Origin: Triplophysa rosa
Taxonomy: Eukaryota; Chordata; Actinopteri; Cypriniformes; Nemacheilidae
Reading direction: 5' to 3'
DNA: 64,000 nt
NCBI RefSeq assembly: GCF_024868665.1
Contig: NC_079910.1
Coordinates: 10,910,000 to 10,973,999 of the forward strand
A model generated the notes under the pieces. That model saw only the letters and a list, made by a program, of their open reading frames with translations. It searched no databases and was not told where the DNA came from. This document shows, piece by piece, positions 53,346-64,000 of this stretch; position 1 is the stretch's first letter, and every line of letters starts with the position of its first letter. The position numbers and the translations under genes are program-made.

Positions 53346-54355
53346 CACTGTAAAAAATTCCTGTTAATTACATGGAAATATAACAGCAAAATGCTGTTTT
53401 CGTTTAATAGCAGTATGTTACTGTTTTTTACAGTGCATTGTGGGAAGACTTGTTCACTTCAGGTTAGTGGTCGAACAACCACAGTATGTCACTGTTATTT
53501 AAGAGCATTATACCATATTTTCCTATCTGCGCCATTTTGGACTATCAGCATGAGGTACGTCTGCACCTTTGGTGTAATATCTTTAAATTAAATGTTAGAT
53601 CTTAAATATCCAGTGAAGTTTTTATTATTTAAATCACATAACATTTCCTGTTTTAATCAGGCAAAGTATTTCTGAAAACAACGCTAAGATATGCTGGGTA
53701 GCGGAAAACTTCTGAAACAGTAACTGGGTAGCGTTAGCTTAAACAGGAGATTCAAATGCTCTTGACCAAAAGGTAAGAATTCCCCTAAATTTAATCCAAC
53801 CTGTACGTTTTACTAATATCTGTGTAAAAGATGAATCGGGAACGATCTAAATCAATTATTGTTTTTGTGTAGTTTACACTTTTAATGTGCGTTTTCTGAC
53901 CATGTAGGTGAGAAATATTTTATATTGTCTGCAAATTCGCCTGATTTCTCGTGTTATCTTAAAATCCATTTAATATAGTATGTTACCCACTGATTTATTA
54001 TAGATCAGTGATGCTATCAAGTATGTCTAAAAATACCGCTAAGTTGTAAAGATTCGGTCAAGCTGTTGTAATACATGATGGTAAGCTTTCCGTGTGCATG
54101 CATTGATGGTAAGATACATTAAACAGTTAGTTTATTAAATATTTATGTTTTGGTAACTGGGAAGGCCTATATAAGTAAAATGCCTAATTATTGTCTGATT
54201 ACTGTGCATGTCAATTTCAAAACCACTGCTGGCTTGATTGCCACCTATGTGACCAAAATATATATTTCGTTCCAAGGAGGAAGTCTAATGGCTCACTTTG
54301 CAGAGAAGCAAGAAAAAATTATTATAAAAAAAAATGTAATTTTTTCTTTAAATTA

Positions 54356-54405
54356 CAAACCCGATTCCAAAAAAGTTGGGACACTGTACAAATTGTGAAT
54401 AAAAA
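54356..54405 (+). repeat. left terminal inverted repeat of the Tc1-like element
   Basis: Fifty bases from CAAACCCG to GAATAAAAA, perfectly complementary to 55901-55950. The two ends diverge immediately inside this stretch. Flanked on the left by the TA target dinucleotide. Confidence 0.93.
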
Positions 54406-54707
54406 AGGAATGCAATAATTTACGAATCTCATAAACTTATATTTTATTCACAATAGAATATAGATAACATATCAAATGTTGAAAGTGAGACATTTTGAAA
54501 TGTCATGCCAAATATTGGCTCATTTTGGATTTCATGAGAGCTACACATTCCAAAAAAGTTGGGACAGGTAGCAATAAGAGGCCGGAAAAGTTAAATGTAC
54601 ATATAAGGAACAGCTGGAGGACCAATTTGCAACTTATTAGGTCAATTGGCAACATGATTGGGTATAAAAAGAGCCTCTCAGAGTGGCAGTGTCTCTCAGA
54701 AGTCAAG

Positions 54708-55730
54708 ATGGGCAGAGGATCACCAATTCCCCCAATGCTGCGGCGAAAAATAGTGGAGCAATATCAGAAAGGAGTTTCTCAGAGAAAAATTGCAAAGAGT
54801 TTGAAGTTATCATCATCTACAGTGCATAATATCATCCAAAGATTCAGAGAATCTGGAACAATCTCTGTGCGTAAGGGTCAAGGCCGGAAAACCATACTGG
54901 ATGCCCGTGATCTTCGGGCCCTTAGACGGCACTGCATCACATACAGGAATGCTACTGTAATGGAAATCACAACATGGGCTCAGGAATACTTCCAGAAAAC
55001 ATTGTCGGTGAACACAATCCACCGTGCCATTCGCCGTTGCCGGCTAAAACTCTATAGGTCAAAAAAGAAGCCATATCTAAACATGATCCAGAAGCGCAGG
55101 CGTTTTCTCTGGGCCAAGGCTCATTTAAAATGGACTGTGGCAAAGTGGAAAACTGTTCTGTGGTCAGACGAATCAAAATTTGAAGTTCTTTTTGGAAAAC
55201 TGGGACGCCATGTCATCCGGACTAAAGAGGACAAGGACAACCCAAGTTGTTATCAGCGCTCAGTTCAGAAGCCTGCATCTCTGATGGTATGGGGTTGCAT
55301 GAGTGCGTGTGGCATGGGCAGCTTACACATCTGGAAAGGCACCATCAATGCTGAAAGGTATATCCAAGTTCTAGAACAACATATGCTCCCATCCAGACGT
55401 CGTCTCTTTCAGGGAAGACCTTGCATTTTCCAACATGACAATGCCAGACCACATACTGCATCAATTACAACATCACGGCTGCGTAGAAGAAGGATCCGGG
55501 TACTGAAATGGCCAGCCTGCAGTCCAGATCTTTCACCCATAGAAAACATTTGGCGCATCATAAAGAGGAAGATGCGACAAAGAAGACCTAAGACAGTCGA
55601 GCAACTAGAAGCCTGTATTAGACAAGAATGGGACAACATTCCTATTCCTAAACTTGAGCAACTTGTCTCCTCAGTCCCCAGACGTTTGCAGACTGTTATA
55701 AAAAGAAGAGGGGATGCCACACAGTGGTAA
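54708..55730 (+). CDS. Tc1-like transposase, 340 residues, intact DD34E
   Basis: An open frame extends upstream to 54495, but the ATG at 54708 gives MGRGSPIPPMLRRKIVEQYQ and exactly 340 residues, the standard length of Tc1 transposases. The N-terminal half has the paired-like helix-turn-helix region (GVSQRKIAKSLKLSSSTVHN) and a basic GRKT stretch in the place of the usual GRPR motif. The catalytic triad is visible: Asp in WSDESKFEV, Asp in FQHDNARPHTA, and Glu in CSPDLSPIENIW with 34 residues between the last two. There are no internal stops or frameshifts. It would cut and paste DNA at TA sites by binding the terminal repeats. Whether it is expressed cannot be judged; no intron is present. 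Confidence 0.93.
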   Translation: MGRGSPIPPMLRRKIVEQYQKGVSQRKIAKSLKLSSSTVHNIIQRFRESGTISVRKGQGRKTILDARDLRALRRHCITYRNATVMEITTWAQEYFQKTLSVNTIHRAIRRCRLKLYRSKKKPYLNMIQKRRRFLWAKAHLKWTVAKWKTVLWSDESKFEVLFGKLGRHVIRTKEDKDNPSCYQRSVQKPASLMVWGCMSACGMGSLHIWKGTINAERYIQVLEQHMLPSRRRLFQGRPCIFQHDNARPHTASITTSRLRRRRIRVLKWPACSPDLSPIENIWRIIKRKMRQRRPKTVEQLEACIRQEWDNIPIPKLEQLVSSVPRRLQTVIKRRGDATQW

Positions 55731-55900
55731 ACATGGCCTTGTCCCAACTTTTTTGAGATGTGTTGATGCCATGAAATTTAAAATCAACTTATTTTTCCCT
55801 TAAAATGATACATTCTCTCAGTTTAAACATTTGATATGTCATCTATGTTGTATTCTGAATAAAATATTGAAATTTGAAACTTCCACATCATTGCATTCTG

Positions 55901-55950
55901 TTTTTATTCACAATTTGTACAGTGTCCCAACTTTTTTGGAATCGGGTTTG
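55901..55950 (-). repeat. right terminal inverted repeat of the Tc1-like element
   Basis: Reverse complement of the left repeat with no mismatch over 50 bases, ending in GGAATCGGGTTTG before the TA at 55951-55952. Confidence 0.93.
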
Positions 55951-56314
55951 TAATTGTGGTTGTTAGTTCTTATATGAACAAATGTGTAGGAATGCTTCAA
56001 TCAAAAATGACATATTTGCTACTCATATGATTCGTATGTCCATAATTCTAATTTTTATTTTAATGGAGAAATGATGTCTGTTTGTTTCGTCAACACAAGC
56101 AGGGTACCTTAAAACTCTTAAGGACACAAGGGAAACCATTAGGTTAAGACTCTGGTGAATTTTTTTGGTCCAAAAGCAGTCTGATTCCATTTACCGAGAC
56201 AAAGTAAATCCAGAAGACCTGTGGCAACGTCTCCAAGATGCTTCAAGAAACCTACCTTTTAACTGTTGTTTAACTGGCTTGTATGTTGTAAACCATGTTT
56301 TCATTTGTTTGTTA

Positions 56315-56636
56315 AAGTGAGAGTTCACCCAAAAATGAAGATTCTGTCATCATTTACTCACCCTCTTGTCATTGTAAACCTGTATAACTTTCTTTTTTTC
56401 TGCAGAACACACAGGAAGACATTTTGAATAATGTTGGTAACCGGCCCCCATTCACTTGCATTGGTTTTTTGTCCATACAATAGATGTGATTGGGTGTCGG
56501 CGCTGTTCGGTTACCAACTTTCTTCAAAATATCTTCTTTTGTGTTCTACAGAAGAAAGAAAGTCATAAAAGTTTGAAATAACCAGAGGGTGAGCTAATGA
56601 TGACAGAATAAATTATTTTTGGCGATCTATCACTTT
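56315..56636. repeat. palindromic miniature element, fifth copy
   Basis: Runs from AAAGTGAGAGTTCACCCAAA to a decayed right end near CGATCTATCACTTT. The central CCCCCATTCACTTGCATTGG and the inverted TTCTTCAAAATATCTTC show the same family as the copy at 37473. Confidence 0.6.
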
Positions 56637-57452
56637 AAACCTTTTTGTTTTTTAATTGAATGATTTTTTATTAACTTTTTTCGTTTTAGGTTAGTGACAT
56701 TAATTTGAAGCTACATTTGTATTTTATGTTAAGGCATTTATAATGCCTTATTGTGTCTTATTTGTTTTTGTTTAGTTGCTTTACGAAAGCCATTTTTGTA
56801 TTTTTATACGTTATGGGTGCTTTTTTGTTGCACATAGTTTGTGCATTAAATATTATAATGATGGCTTGTATTTTTGCCCATTTTATGGCGTAACAAACAA
56901 AGCATATAAAATCTGATGTTGAATAGGAATAAAGAAAAGATGAAAAAAGAATAAGTTGGCTTCATTTGTTTTTTATCCACAAATATAAAATACAGGGTAT
57001 AATTGCATTACAATTAAAATAAGTTGACTAGTATGTAAATTAACAGCTGTATGCTGCTAAGTAACATTAGTATGCTGTTCTTAAAACAGTATCAGGCTGC
57101 TAAATAACAGTTGTATGCTGTAGCTAATAAAACAGTATCATGCTGTTAATTCAAATAACAGTAACCCGCTGTTATTTAACAGTATAAAGCTGGCAACCAC
57201 AGCTGCCAGTAGATTACCGTTTTTTTACATGATAATTTTTTACAGTGTACTATTATATGAAGCATTTAGTGAAAGACAATGATCATTCTAACAAAGTACT
57301 AGGGACATAAATCGTAATTTAATTTAGTAAGAATTGCAATCAGGCGCCAAAAAGAGTACCCATTAGAAGTTATTTTAGGCAACAGAATCACGCGGGGTCC
57401 TAAAGGGGACCGATTTCGAAAGGGGATTCGATTTGTCATGACACCGGTGCTG

Positions 57453-58000
57453 TGTCTGAAACCGCTCCCTTGCTCAATCCTTCCCTATTCCTTATATAGT
57501 GAATGACATTTGAGTCCCCTAAATGGGGAAGAAGTGAATGAAAATGAGTGAACGATTTCGGACACTGACGTAATATAACCTGCGTCTTTTACAGGACATT
57601 CGACATAATGGTTATATTAAACCTGTGTAAAATGGTAAAGTTAATTTTCACCCATTTGTCACATTTTTGTATTAGTTTTTAATAAAGAGAACAAACTGTT
57701 TGCCACGTTTATTTACTTTAACGTTTATTATGTTTAATAATAAAATTATTTGAAAAAATAAAGCACCAATGTCTATAACATTCATTTAATCTGTTTATTC
57801 TCAAAAACACGAAAATAACTGTCAACAAGAACAAACACAAGTGTATAAACATCGAATGTACACTCAAAATCAGAGTGCATTGTGGGTAATAATGAGTGAA
57901 CGAATGTATGGAAAGAAATAGTTCACTTTCGGACACCCATACAAAATGGTGGACACCCAATATAGTGCACTATATAGGAGATAGGGACCGGTTTCAGACA
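57453..58000. repeat. inverted-repeat miniature element (GTGTCTGAAACCG ends)
   Basis: The left end GTGTCTGAAACCGCTCCCT is mirrored on the right by AGGGACCGGTTTCAGACA. The sequence between contains GAGTGAATGAAAATGAGTG-type motifs and their inverse. Target duplication not resolved. Confidence 0.5.
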
Positions 58001-58689
58001 TCCCGGAATTTTGTTTCCTGGCATACAAAATATGCGCCGGTCGCGCATGCGCATTGCATTTCTTGCACTAAATAGTTTAACCACCGGGTGGCAACTGTGT
58101 CCTGGGAGCAACAATTCAAGGTAGTAGAAGAAAACCTGACCCCTGTAGGCCCGGAGAGGTATTGCAATATGTTCTAATGCGCATACGTCAAAACCCATGT
58201 TTATGCGTATGATTCAATGGAAATATACTTTGAAAGGCTAAGCGTTCGGCTGTACGCGAACGTAAAAAAAAAAAGTATACCACAGGCTTTACATGTATGA
58301 AAACATCACGACTAGGAGTTTTTATATCGGAGCAAATTACACTTGAAAGAGCTCCTTAATGTAAAGCTATTTCTATGTCTGTTCTCACTGGATATATTTT
58401 TGCATTCAACAGTTGGTCAAAACATAATAAAATGGAAGACAAAAAGGATGTAAGTTTTATGCTATGACACAAAAAAAATGTGACTCAACAGCCAATGTTG
58501 AACAAACAGAATAATGTAATGTCTTATTTAATTACACAAATCATTCAAATTCGTATTTGTTTATTAATCAGCATCAATTAATTTGATTAAAACTTCAAAT
58601 TGGTTGACGGATGTACATATGTTCACTAGTGATTTCTATTGCAAAACAATTCTGAAATATAAAATCTACATTCTTAGAGCTTTCAAATG

Positions 58690-59450
58690 ATATATAGTTT
58701 GTCAGGTGTAAAATGGAATTATATTGCATAACTTCAGTGTTCCACTAAAACGGTGACATTTAGCACCATTTAATAGCTTTTATGCTCACTCTTGTTATAA
58801 ATGAATAAATTACTACTCCTACATAATTTATTTTTGTAAAACACTGGTCAAATATGTATTCTAGAGTCTTAGACCTTTCCAATGATATATAGTTTGTCAT
58901 GATTAGATCAGATTTAGTTGTGAAAATTGAAGTAAACCTAGGTGTTCCAGTGACAGTAAAAGTTACCTGGCGCCGTTCTGTATACGGAACACCTGCGTTT
59001 ACGGTTTGTTTTGCATAGGAATTCTAATACAATTATGACAAACTATATATTGGAAATTTATCTCCTCCTAAATGACATCGTTCCACCAGCGGAACATTTA
59101 CGTTTTCTTCAATATTTGGCATGTGAATTCTTATCTTATCATGACAAACTATATATCGTTGGAAAGGTCTGAGCCTCTAGAAAAACATTTTCATCACTGT
59201 TTTATAAAATAAATGATGTAGGAGGAGTAATCTATTTATATATGACAAGAGTGGTTCCAAAAAATTGATGTCTTGCTAAATGACATTGTTCCACCAGCGG
59301 AACGTTTACATTTTCTTCAATATTTGGCATGTGAATTCTTATTTTATCATGACAAACTATGTATCGTTGGAAAGGTCTAAGTCTCTAGAATACATATTTC
59401 ATCACTATTTTATAAAATAAAATATGTAGGAGGAGTAACTGAGTCATAAA
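58690..59450. repeat. complex inverted and tandem repeat
   Basis: Two direct units of about 185 bp (near 59085-59260 and 59275-59450) share GTTCCACCAGCGGAAC, TTCTTCAATATTTGGCATGT and TCGTTGGAAAGGTCT. An inverted relative of the same unit is at about 58745-58960 (AGACCTTTCCAATGATATAT). The motif ACAAACTATATAT or its inverse occurs five times. No family was recognised. Confidence 0.6.
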
Positions 59451-59770
59451 TGAGAGAGTGCATAAAAAACAATATCATGATAATTAAAAAAAAAATGCAG
59501 ACATAAGATATTAAATGTCATGTTTTTTCATTATGTTGTTCACAGTCCTGTCTATATTTTCATTGTCTCTTCACGTTTTTGACTGAGGTTGTTTTTAGAG
59601 GGTTTTGCATCTGAACTCTTCATATGTAGCCGCCCACCGCGTGCGCAGATTCAGAGGGTCACGCGAAGCTCAAACAGAATGTTTTTAATGCGAACGGCAA
59701 ACCCAATAAGAACTTTTCAGTTATTTTATCTAAAAAGTGAACTGCACATACTGATTTGATATGAAATTAA

Positions 59771-61294
59771 AGGAGCTGTATGTAATAATTGTACTGTATT
59801 AAATCAAAACAATACCTTAATATGTTCGTAGACATTTAGGAAGCATGCTTGCTAAGTTATATATCGTCGCTGTCGGGCGGAAACCTCCTATGTCCAAATT
59901 TGGTCAATTTCATATTTTTTCACAAATCGATGCTATTGGTCAGTCCCCATGTGGGTCTGTTATTTTTACAAATTATTAACCAATCTAAAGTGTTGAAAAT
60001 AGCTTGAGAGCAAATCTCTTAACTCCATTGGACACTTCAACTGTCTGAGAAGTCTCGTAACTCCACCTCTTCTTCACTCCGCGGGAGCTTCTCGGCATTA
60101 CGTCTCCTGATTGAAAGTTTTTTTAGACAATAACGAGTGAAAATAGTTAGGTTAGATACATTTGAGTAGGTCTGTTTTGTTAAAAATCGATAGTTGTAAT
60201 GCTTCGGTGCAGAAGGAAGTCCGTGAGCCACGAAGGTAAGTTTGCGAGCAGATTCGGCTAATTTCCGCCTATTAGACAGCCTAGTCAGCTCATCGTTTTT
60301 TGTATTACATCACTTATAGTTCTTAAACCTTTAAAATAGAGTTTAGGAAGATGTATGTAACCACAGTCATTAGCTTTGGTTAACAATTGAAGCCTTTTCT
60401 CTTGTCAAGAGGCTCAATGCGACCGCCAAATTTATTTGCGTGCAGATTAATTTCCGCCTATATTAGACAGCCTGTTTAACGTTTTATTTTGGTATTGCAT
60501 CACTCATAGCTCTAACGTTTAAAATAGAGTTTAGGAAGATGTTTGTAACCACAATCTTTAGCTTTCATTAGCTCTTAAAGCCTCATCTCTTGTCAAAAGG
60601 CTCAACGCGACCGCAGACTTTGATGAACACTGCTGGCAGCAGCGACGTCTGTGTCCGTACCATTCTTATCAATGACAGCGTAATCTCGTATCTCCCTGCT
60701 CCCACGTTATAAACCTTGTATCTCCGATTAAACATGGTTTTGGGGAAATGTTGTGTTAATGTTGGTACACAACAGTATATGATAGCAATATAAGGTATAA
60801 TACCAACTTTAACGATACAATGTTTAATAACTCAAAAAATATGCAGTTTTTTTAACTTCCTGAAAAATAATGGTTTTGGAGATACGAGGATTCCGCCCGA
60901 CAGCGACGATATATAGGTTTGTCAAAAACAATGCTATAGCCAGTTATTCCACTCTGAAATGTGCGTTCCGTGCTGGAATGTCTGTTTTTGTTTTGGTCCG
61001 TTTGACCCCGCCCACTAACGATTTACTCACTAGTGTATTTCAACAGCTGCTCGGTTGCCAATTGGCGACAATCACTGCATATTGCAGCAAACAAACAGGG
61101 TCAGAGCAGATACACCCCTTTATGGTACTATTGCGTTGCAAACTTAGAAAGGAGTACTATATTATTTTACAACTTACGGTTATTTCAACGAGACAGCAAT
61201 ATGGCCCGTAAATGGCCGCAGTCCAAATTTGATTTTGAATTTGGACTGCGATACCAAGCTCAACCGCTAGGTGTCAATGTTACATGCAGCTCCT
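59771..61294. mobile_element. 1.5-kb TTAA-flanked element with nested inverted repeats
   Basis: Outer ends are AGGAGCTGTATGTAA and the inverse TTACATGCAGCTCCT, with TTAA at 59767-59770 and 61295-61298. Inside it a second inverted pair starts with TATATCGTCGCTGTCGGGCGG near 59859 and its inverse near 60890-60915. Between them a unit of roughly 190 bp is duplicated in tandem (about 60237-60430 and 60440-60612; shared AATAGAGTTTAGGAAGATGT). A 34-bp perfect hairpin (13-bp arms) is at 61217-61250. No transposase frame. Confidence 0.7.
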
Positions 61295-61639
61295 TTAAGC
61301 AATTAAAATGTCAAGCAGTTTCAAGCCCTTTATCCGAATCCAAGCATTTTTTTTAACCTGGAAAACACCACATTCAAAATCAATCATTTTTCAGGACTTG
61401 CATTACCCGTACGAACCCTGGCATTTTGCTGATCTGGTGCTGGGCCTCCGGTGTCCTCGGGAACATGAGGGTTAGACATGGAAAAGAAAAGATATTAGCG
61501 TAGAGGCTGCTCAAATACATTGTAAGTCGAGGCAGAAAAAAAAAAAAAAACACTCAAGTACAACTGTAAATGAAATAAAAATAATCTTATGTTGCAAAAT
61601 TAGAAATAAATAAATAATCAGATGTCAAGAAATTGTTAA

Positions 61640-61815
61640 TGCTAAAAATGAACATGACTGTGATGTCAGGGCAGATGTCTGACATATAGCGCCAGTACTC
61701 CCGGCAACTCAGGTTCAATTCCAATCTCAAGTCCTTGCTGATCCACCACCCCTTTCTCCATCCAATCCCTTCATGTCCCCTCTCTACTGTCTTATGCTAT
61801 TAAAAACACAAATAA
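61640..61815 (+). repeat. SINE-like repeat at the 3' side of the PIM-like gene
   Basis: Has a box-B-like AGGTTCAATTCC at about 61710 followed by a pyrimidine-rich body (CCACCCCTTTCTCC, CTCTCTACTGTCTTATG) and an A-rich end, the layout of tRNA-derived fish SINEs. It lies just downstream of the PIM-like stop codon and may be part of its 3' UTR in antisense. Confidence 0.5.
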
Positions 61816-61839
61816 TAGAAAAAAGCTTGCTGCCATCCT

Positions 61840-63946
61840 TCATTCTTGGGTAAACCAGCGGTGCTGTAACATCTGTTCCAACGTGGGCCGTTTAGTTGGA
61901 TCACGTTGTGTACACCACTCTATAAGGCTTCCGCATGCTGAAGCAGCTGAGAAAAAAAGAGAGCTGGTTAGCCATGACCACCTGACACACACAACCTCTG
62001 ATCATGTGACTACTTCTGGTTCTTGCTAGATTTGTCATCTGCTCTAATGATGTTCGACACTTTCTGTGTGTGCTTTACATTTTATCACTTCACTTACGAT
62101 TCCAAAAAAAAATGGCACGTCGCAGATCTGGTCCAAAAATCATTTTACGCAGGAGCTGCCCTAGTTGCTGGACGTTTGATGCGACGGCCCTATGCTCATA
62201 CTCAGTCGATACGTCATCATCTGCAAGAAAGAAGGTATAAGATTTGAGCGAAGCTGTAAAATGTTCACATGATGAATATGTTTCCACACTGTGCTACAAG
62301 AACACAAAATGATGGCTCACCAGCAAATCGATAGTATTTTCTGGCAGTGTATGGCATAGAATAGCCGAAGTCTGTCAGCTTGAGGTCTAAAGTTGTTGTG
62401 TTGACCAGGATGTTCTCTGCGCTGATGTTGGTGTGAAAGACGCCGTGGGCAATGCAGTGTTGTGCTGCTTGTACTGCTTGCCGCATGAGGACGCGCGCTA
62501 TTTTTTCATCCAATGGATGAAGTTCGATTAATTTCCTCAATGCCGTGCAGGGACCGGGGTCTTCCATAACAATATATGTGTCGAATTCCTCGTGAAACCA
62601 CTCCAGCATTTGAATGACGTAGGGGCTTATGGGACCTTGCTGCAGCAGAGTCATCATTGCCACTTCGGTCATCACATGATCTATATAGCCAGCCTAGAGA
62701 AAAGAGTACAAGTAAGGGTTACCTGGCTATGGTAAACTCTTTAGATTTAAGGTACAAATATTGTTATACTTGGCTGGACGTTACTCACACTATAACGTCT
62801 ATTTCATGTGTATTTCTTGTTAACTGAAGGTTTACATTAATTGTATCATATCATAGGCAATTAAATAAATTCATATAAATTACATATACACTACACATAA
62901 ATCCATTATATGATTGACCAACTTGCCATATTATAAGTAGAAGTGCTCCAATCAGGTCTCGATACTTCTTTGACAGCGACCTGTAAATAAAAACATGATT
63001 TACATCAATCTACAGTCTGTAAACCGTTTAATGCCTACATGTGTTGATTAAGACATGAATATTAATCTCTAGGTACATAAGAAGTCAAATGTTTGTTGAA
63101 TTTGGTAAAAAGGGGGATACCTTTTGGCCATCGGATTTACGGATTGCCAAGAAGACATTTCCGAAGCGTTCATCCCCTAGAATAACATACTTCAGCCGAT
63201 AGCGAGATTGAAATTCTTCTAAAAAAAAAAAAACACAAAGACACAAAAAACAGTAATATTGTATATGACGTTGCCAATTCATGTCAAGACATGTTTGTGG
63301 TTAGTTTCACTGGGGTGTAAATATAACTGCGGGCGATAATAAACAGAGAGACGGACTCACCATCAGACGGCTTAAACATTGGGGGAACAAGCAACGGCGT
63401 TCTTTCTGAAACATAGAAAACGAAAAAAATAAATCAAGAAATAATTGACAAGTGTGTGTCATAATATCATGTATTTATCTATTATCGACAGAAATGTCCA
63501 GGTTTATTTCATTTCACCTCGTGGTTCGCTGTACTGGTGGCTGAAGCTCTCACCAGAGGAACTACTGACAGAAGACAGTGATTCCTGGAGGCCGGAGGCA
63601 CACGGGACGGATGTGTCTGACACAATAGGCTCTACTCTGCTCTGGCAACGACGGAAGGGATGCTTCACAGCCTTCGGTATCCTCTGGAAGAACCCACAGA
63701 GTCCTTTCTTCTTCTTTTTGCCATGTTGTTCTAAAACAGAACGAACATTATTATCTATGTGATTATCATCTGTTTGGCTCTTCAGACTGAGGCACAGAGA
63801 ACAACTTCAATAAAAAAGGCAATATCGATATAAAGGTCCAGGTTTATACGTTTATTTCATCTTACCTTGTGGCTTGCCCTTCACCTTGGTTTTGCAGCAG
63901 AAGTGACCGATGGGGCGCTTCTCTTTCCTAAACGTCTCATGGCGAA
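61840..63946 (-). CDS. PIM-like serine/threonine kinase with degraded catalytic residues (5' end outside window)
   Basis: Exons 5' to 3': 63866-63946, 63518-63730, 63361-63405, 63121-63218, 62927-62980, 62321-62693, 62098-62220, 61840-61946 (TGA at 61840-61842). All phases agree. The first two exons give a basic Cys/Lys-rich N-terminal extension (GKKKKKGLCGFFQRIPKAVK). The kinase fold starts at RYRLKYVILGDERFGNVFLA, where the glycine loop has Glu at the second Gly position. Next are the VAVKEV lysine, an alpha-C TEVAMM Glu, and a hinge-like YIVMEDPGPCTALR. The catalytic loop reads HTNISAENIL instead of HRDxKxxN, so the Asp and Lys are lost; DFG is kept. The segment after DFG is short and has no APE or DxWSLG motif. 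The end (WCTQRDPTKRPTLEQMLQHR) is typical of PIM kinases. Probably a pseudokinase; PIM family membership is inferred. Confidence 0.85.
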
Positions 63947-64000
63947 CTGCATTAGAAGTAGTAGTTGAAAAATAATAAAAATGTGTATATGACATAAATC

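Larger units (their letters stand above)
54356..55950 (+). mobile_element. Tc1/mariner-type transposon, apparently complete
   Basis: The element is bounded by TA dinucleotides at 54354-54355 and 55951-55952. The terminal inverted repeats at 54356-54405 and 55901-55950 start CAAACCCGATTCC and are identical over 50 bp. A second, internal copy of the core (TTCCAAAAAAGTTGGGACA) occurs near 54549 and, inverted (GTCCCAACTTTTTTGAG), near 55741, giving the IR/DR arrangement typical of many fish Tc1 elements. The total length of 1,595 bp and an uninterrupted transposase are the normal size for the family. It sits in a repeat-rich region between the EMI exons and the PIM-like gene. Confidence 0.95.
53346..57247. 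repeat. CACTGTAAAAAA...TTTTTTACAGTG repeat block enclosing the Tc1 element
   Basis: CACTGTAAAAAATT begins at 53346 and its inverse AATTTTTTACAGTG ends at 57247, both next to TA. A further inverse end (TTTTTTACAGTG) lies at 53424-53435, so the block may be one 3.9-kb element or a small 90-bp element plus a separate end. The right part has short tandem units of the type ACAGTATCATGCTG. CACTG ends suggest a CACTA/EnSpm relationship, but no transposase other than the nested Tc1 is visible. Confidence 0.4.

Noticed and set aside
54495..54707. Upstream extension of the transposase frame (71 extra codons)
   Set aside because: It includes non-coding and internal repeat sequence; the ATG at 54708 gives the standard 340-residue protein.

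Overview
This window looks like nuclear genomic DNA of a ray-finned fish, most likely a cyprinid (zebrafish, carp or goldfish type). The evidence is split vertebrate genes with GT-AG introns, a dense load of fish-type DNA transposons (hAT, TTAA-target, Harbinger-like, Tc1/mariner, palindromic miniature elements), a DIRS-type tyrosine-recombinase retroelement remnant, and a PIM-like kinase gene of the kind that is greatly multiplied in cyprinids. The species call is inference. No bacterial, plasmid or viral gene was seen.

Layout. (1) Positions 1-39369, minus strand: ubr4, the giant N-recognin E3 ubiquitin ligase. The start codon is at 39369. I traced 91 coding exons whose splice phases all agree; they sum to 13,491 nt (4,497 codons). 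The gene runs off the left edge, so by comparison with the roughly 5,180-residue mammalian protein about the last 690 residues, including the C-terminal catalytic module, are missing. The UBR zinc box is near residues 1620-1700. (2) Positions 40733-47634, minus strand: emc1, complete in 22 coding exons (2,898 nt, 965 residues). It is the largest lumenal subunit of the ER membrane protein complex. The emc1 stop and the ubr4 start are only 1.36 kb apart, and the two genes are also neighbours in mammals. (3) Positions 48682-49617, plus strand: two linked exons of an EMI domain most like MEGF6, with no EGF exons found downstream. (4) Positions 53.3-61.3 kb: a repeat-rich stretch with an apparently intact Tc1-like transposon (54356-55950; 340-residue transposase with DD34E; 50-bp perfect terminal repeats), then nested inverted-repeat elements. 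(5) Positions 61840-63946, minus strand: the last eight exons of a PIM-like kinase whose catalytic residues are degraded, so probably a pseudokinase. Its 5' end lies beyond the right edge.

Functional picture. ubr4 and emc1 are housekeeping protein quality-control genes (N-degron recognition in the cytosol; membrane-protein insertion in the ER). The remaining unusual material is mobile DNA lying in introns and intergenic space, a degenerate kinase paralogue, two GC-AG introns, a candidate 33-nt microexon and a strong intronic hairpin. I found no clearly new multi-gene system. The most noteworthy items are the PIM-like pseudokinase, the intact Tc1 copy, the isolated EMI exons and the hairpin.
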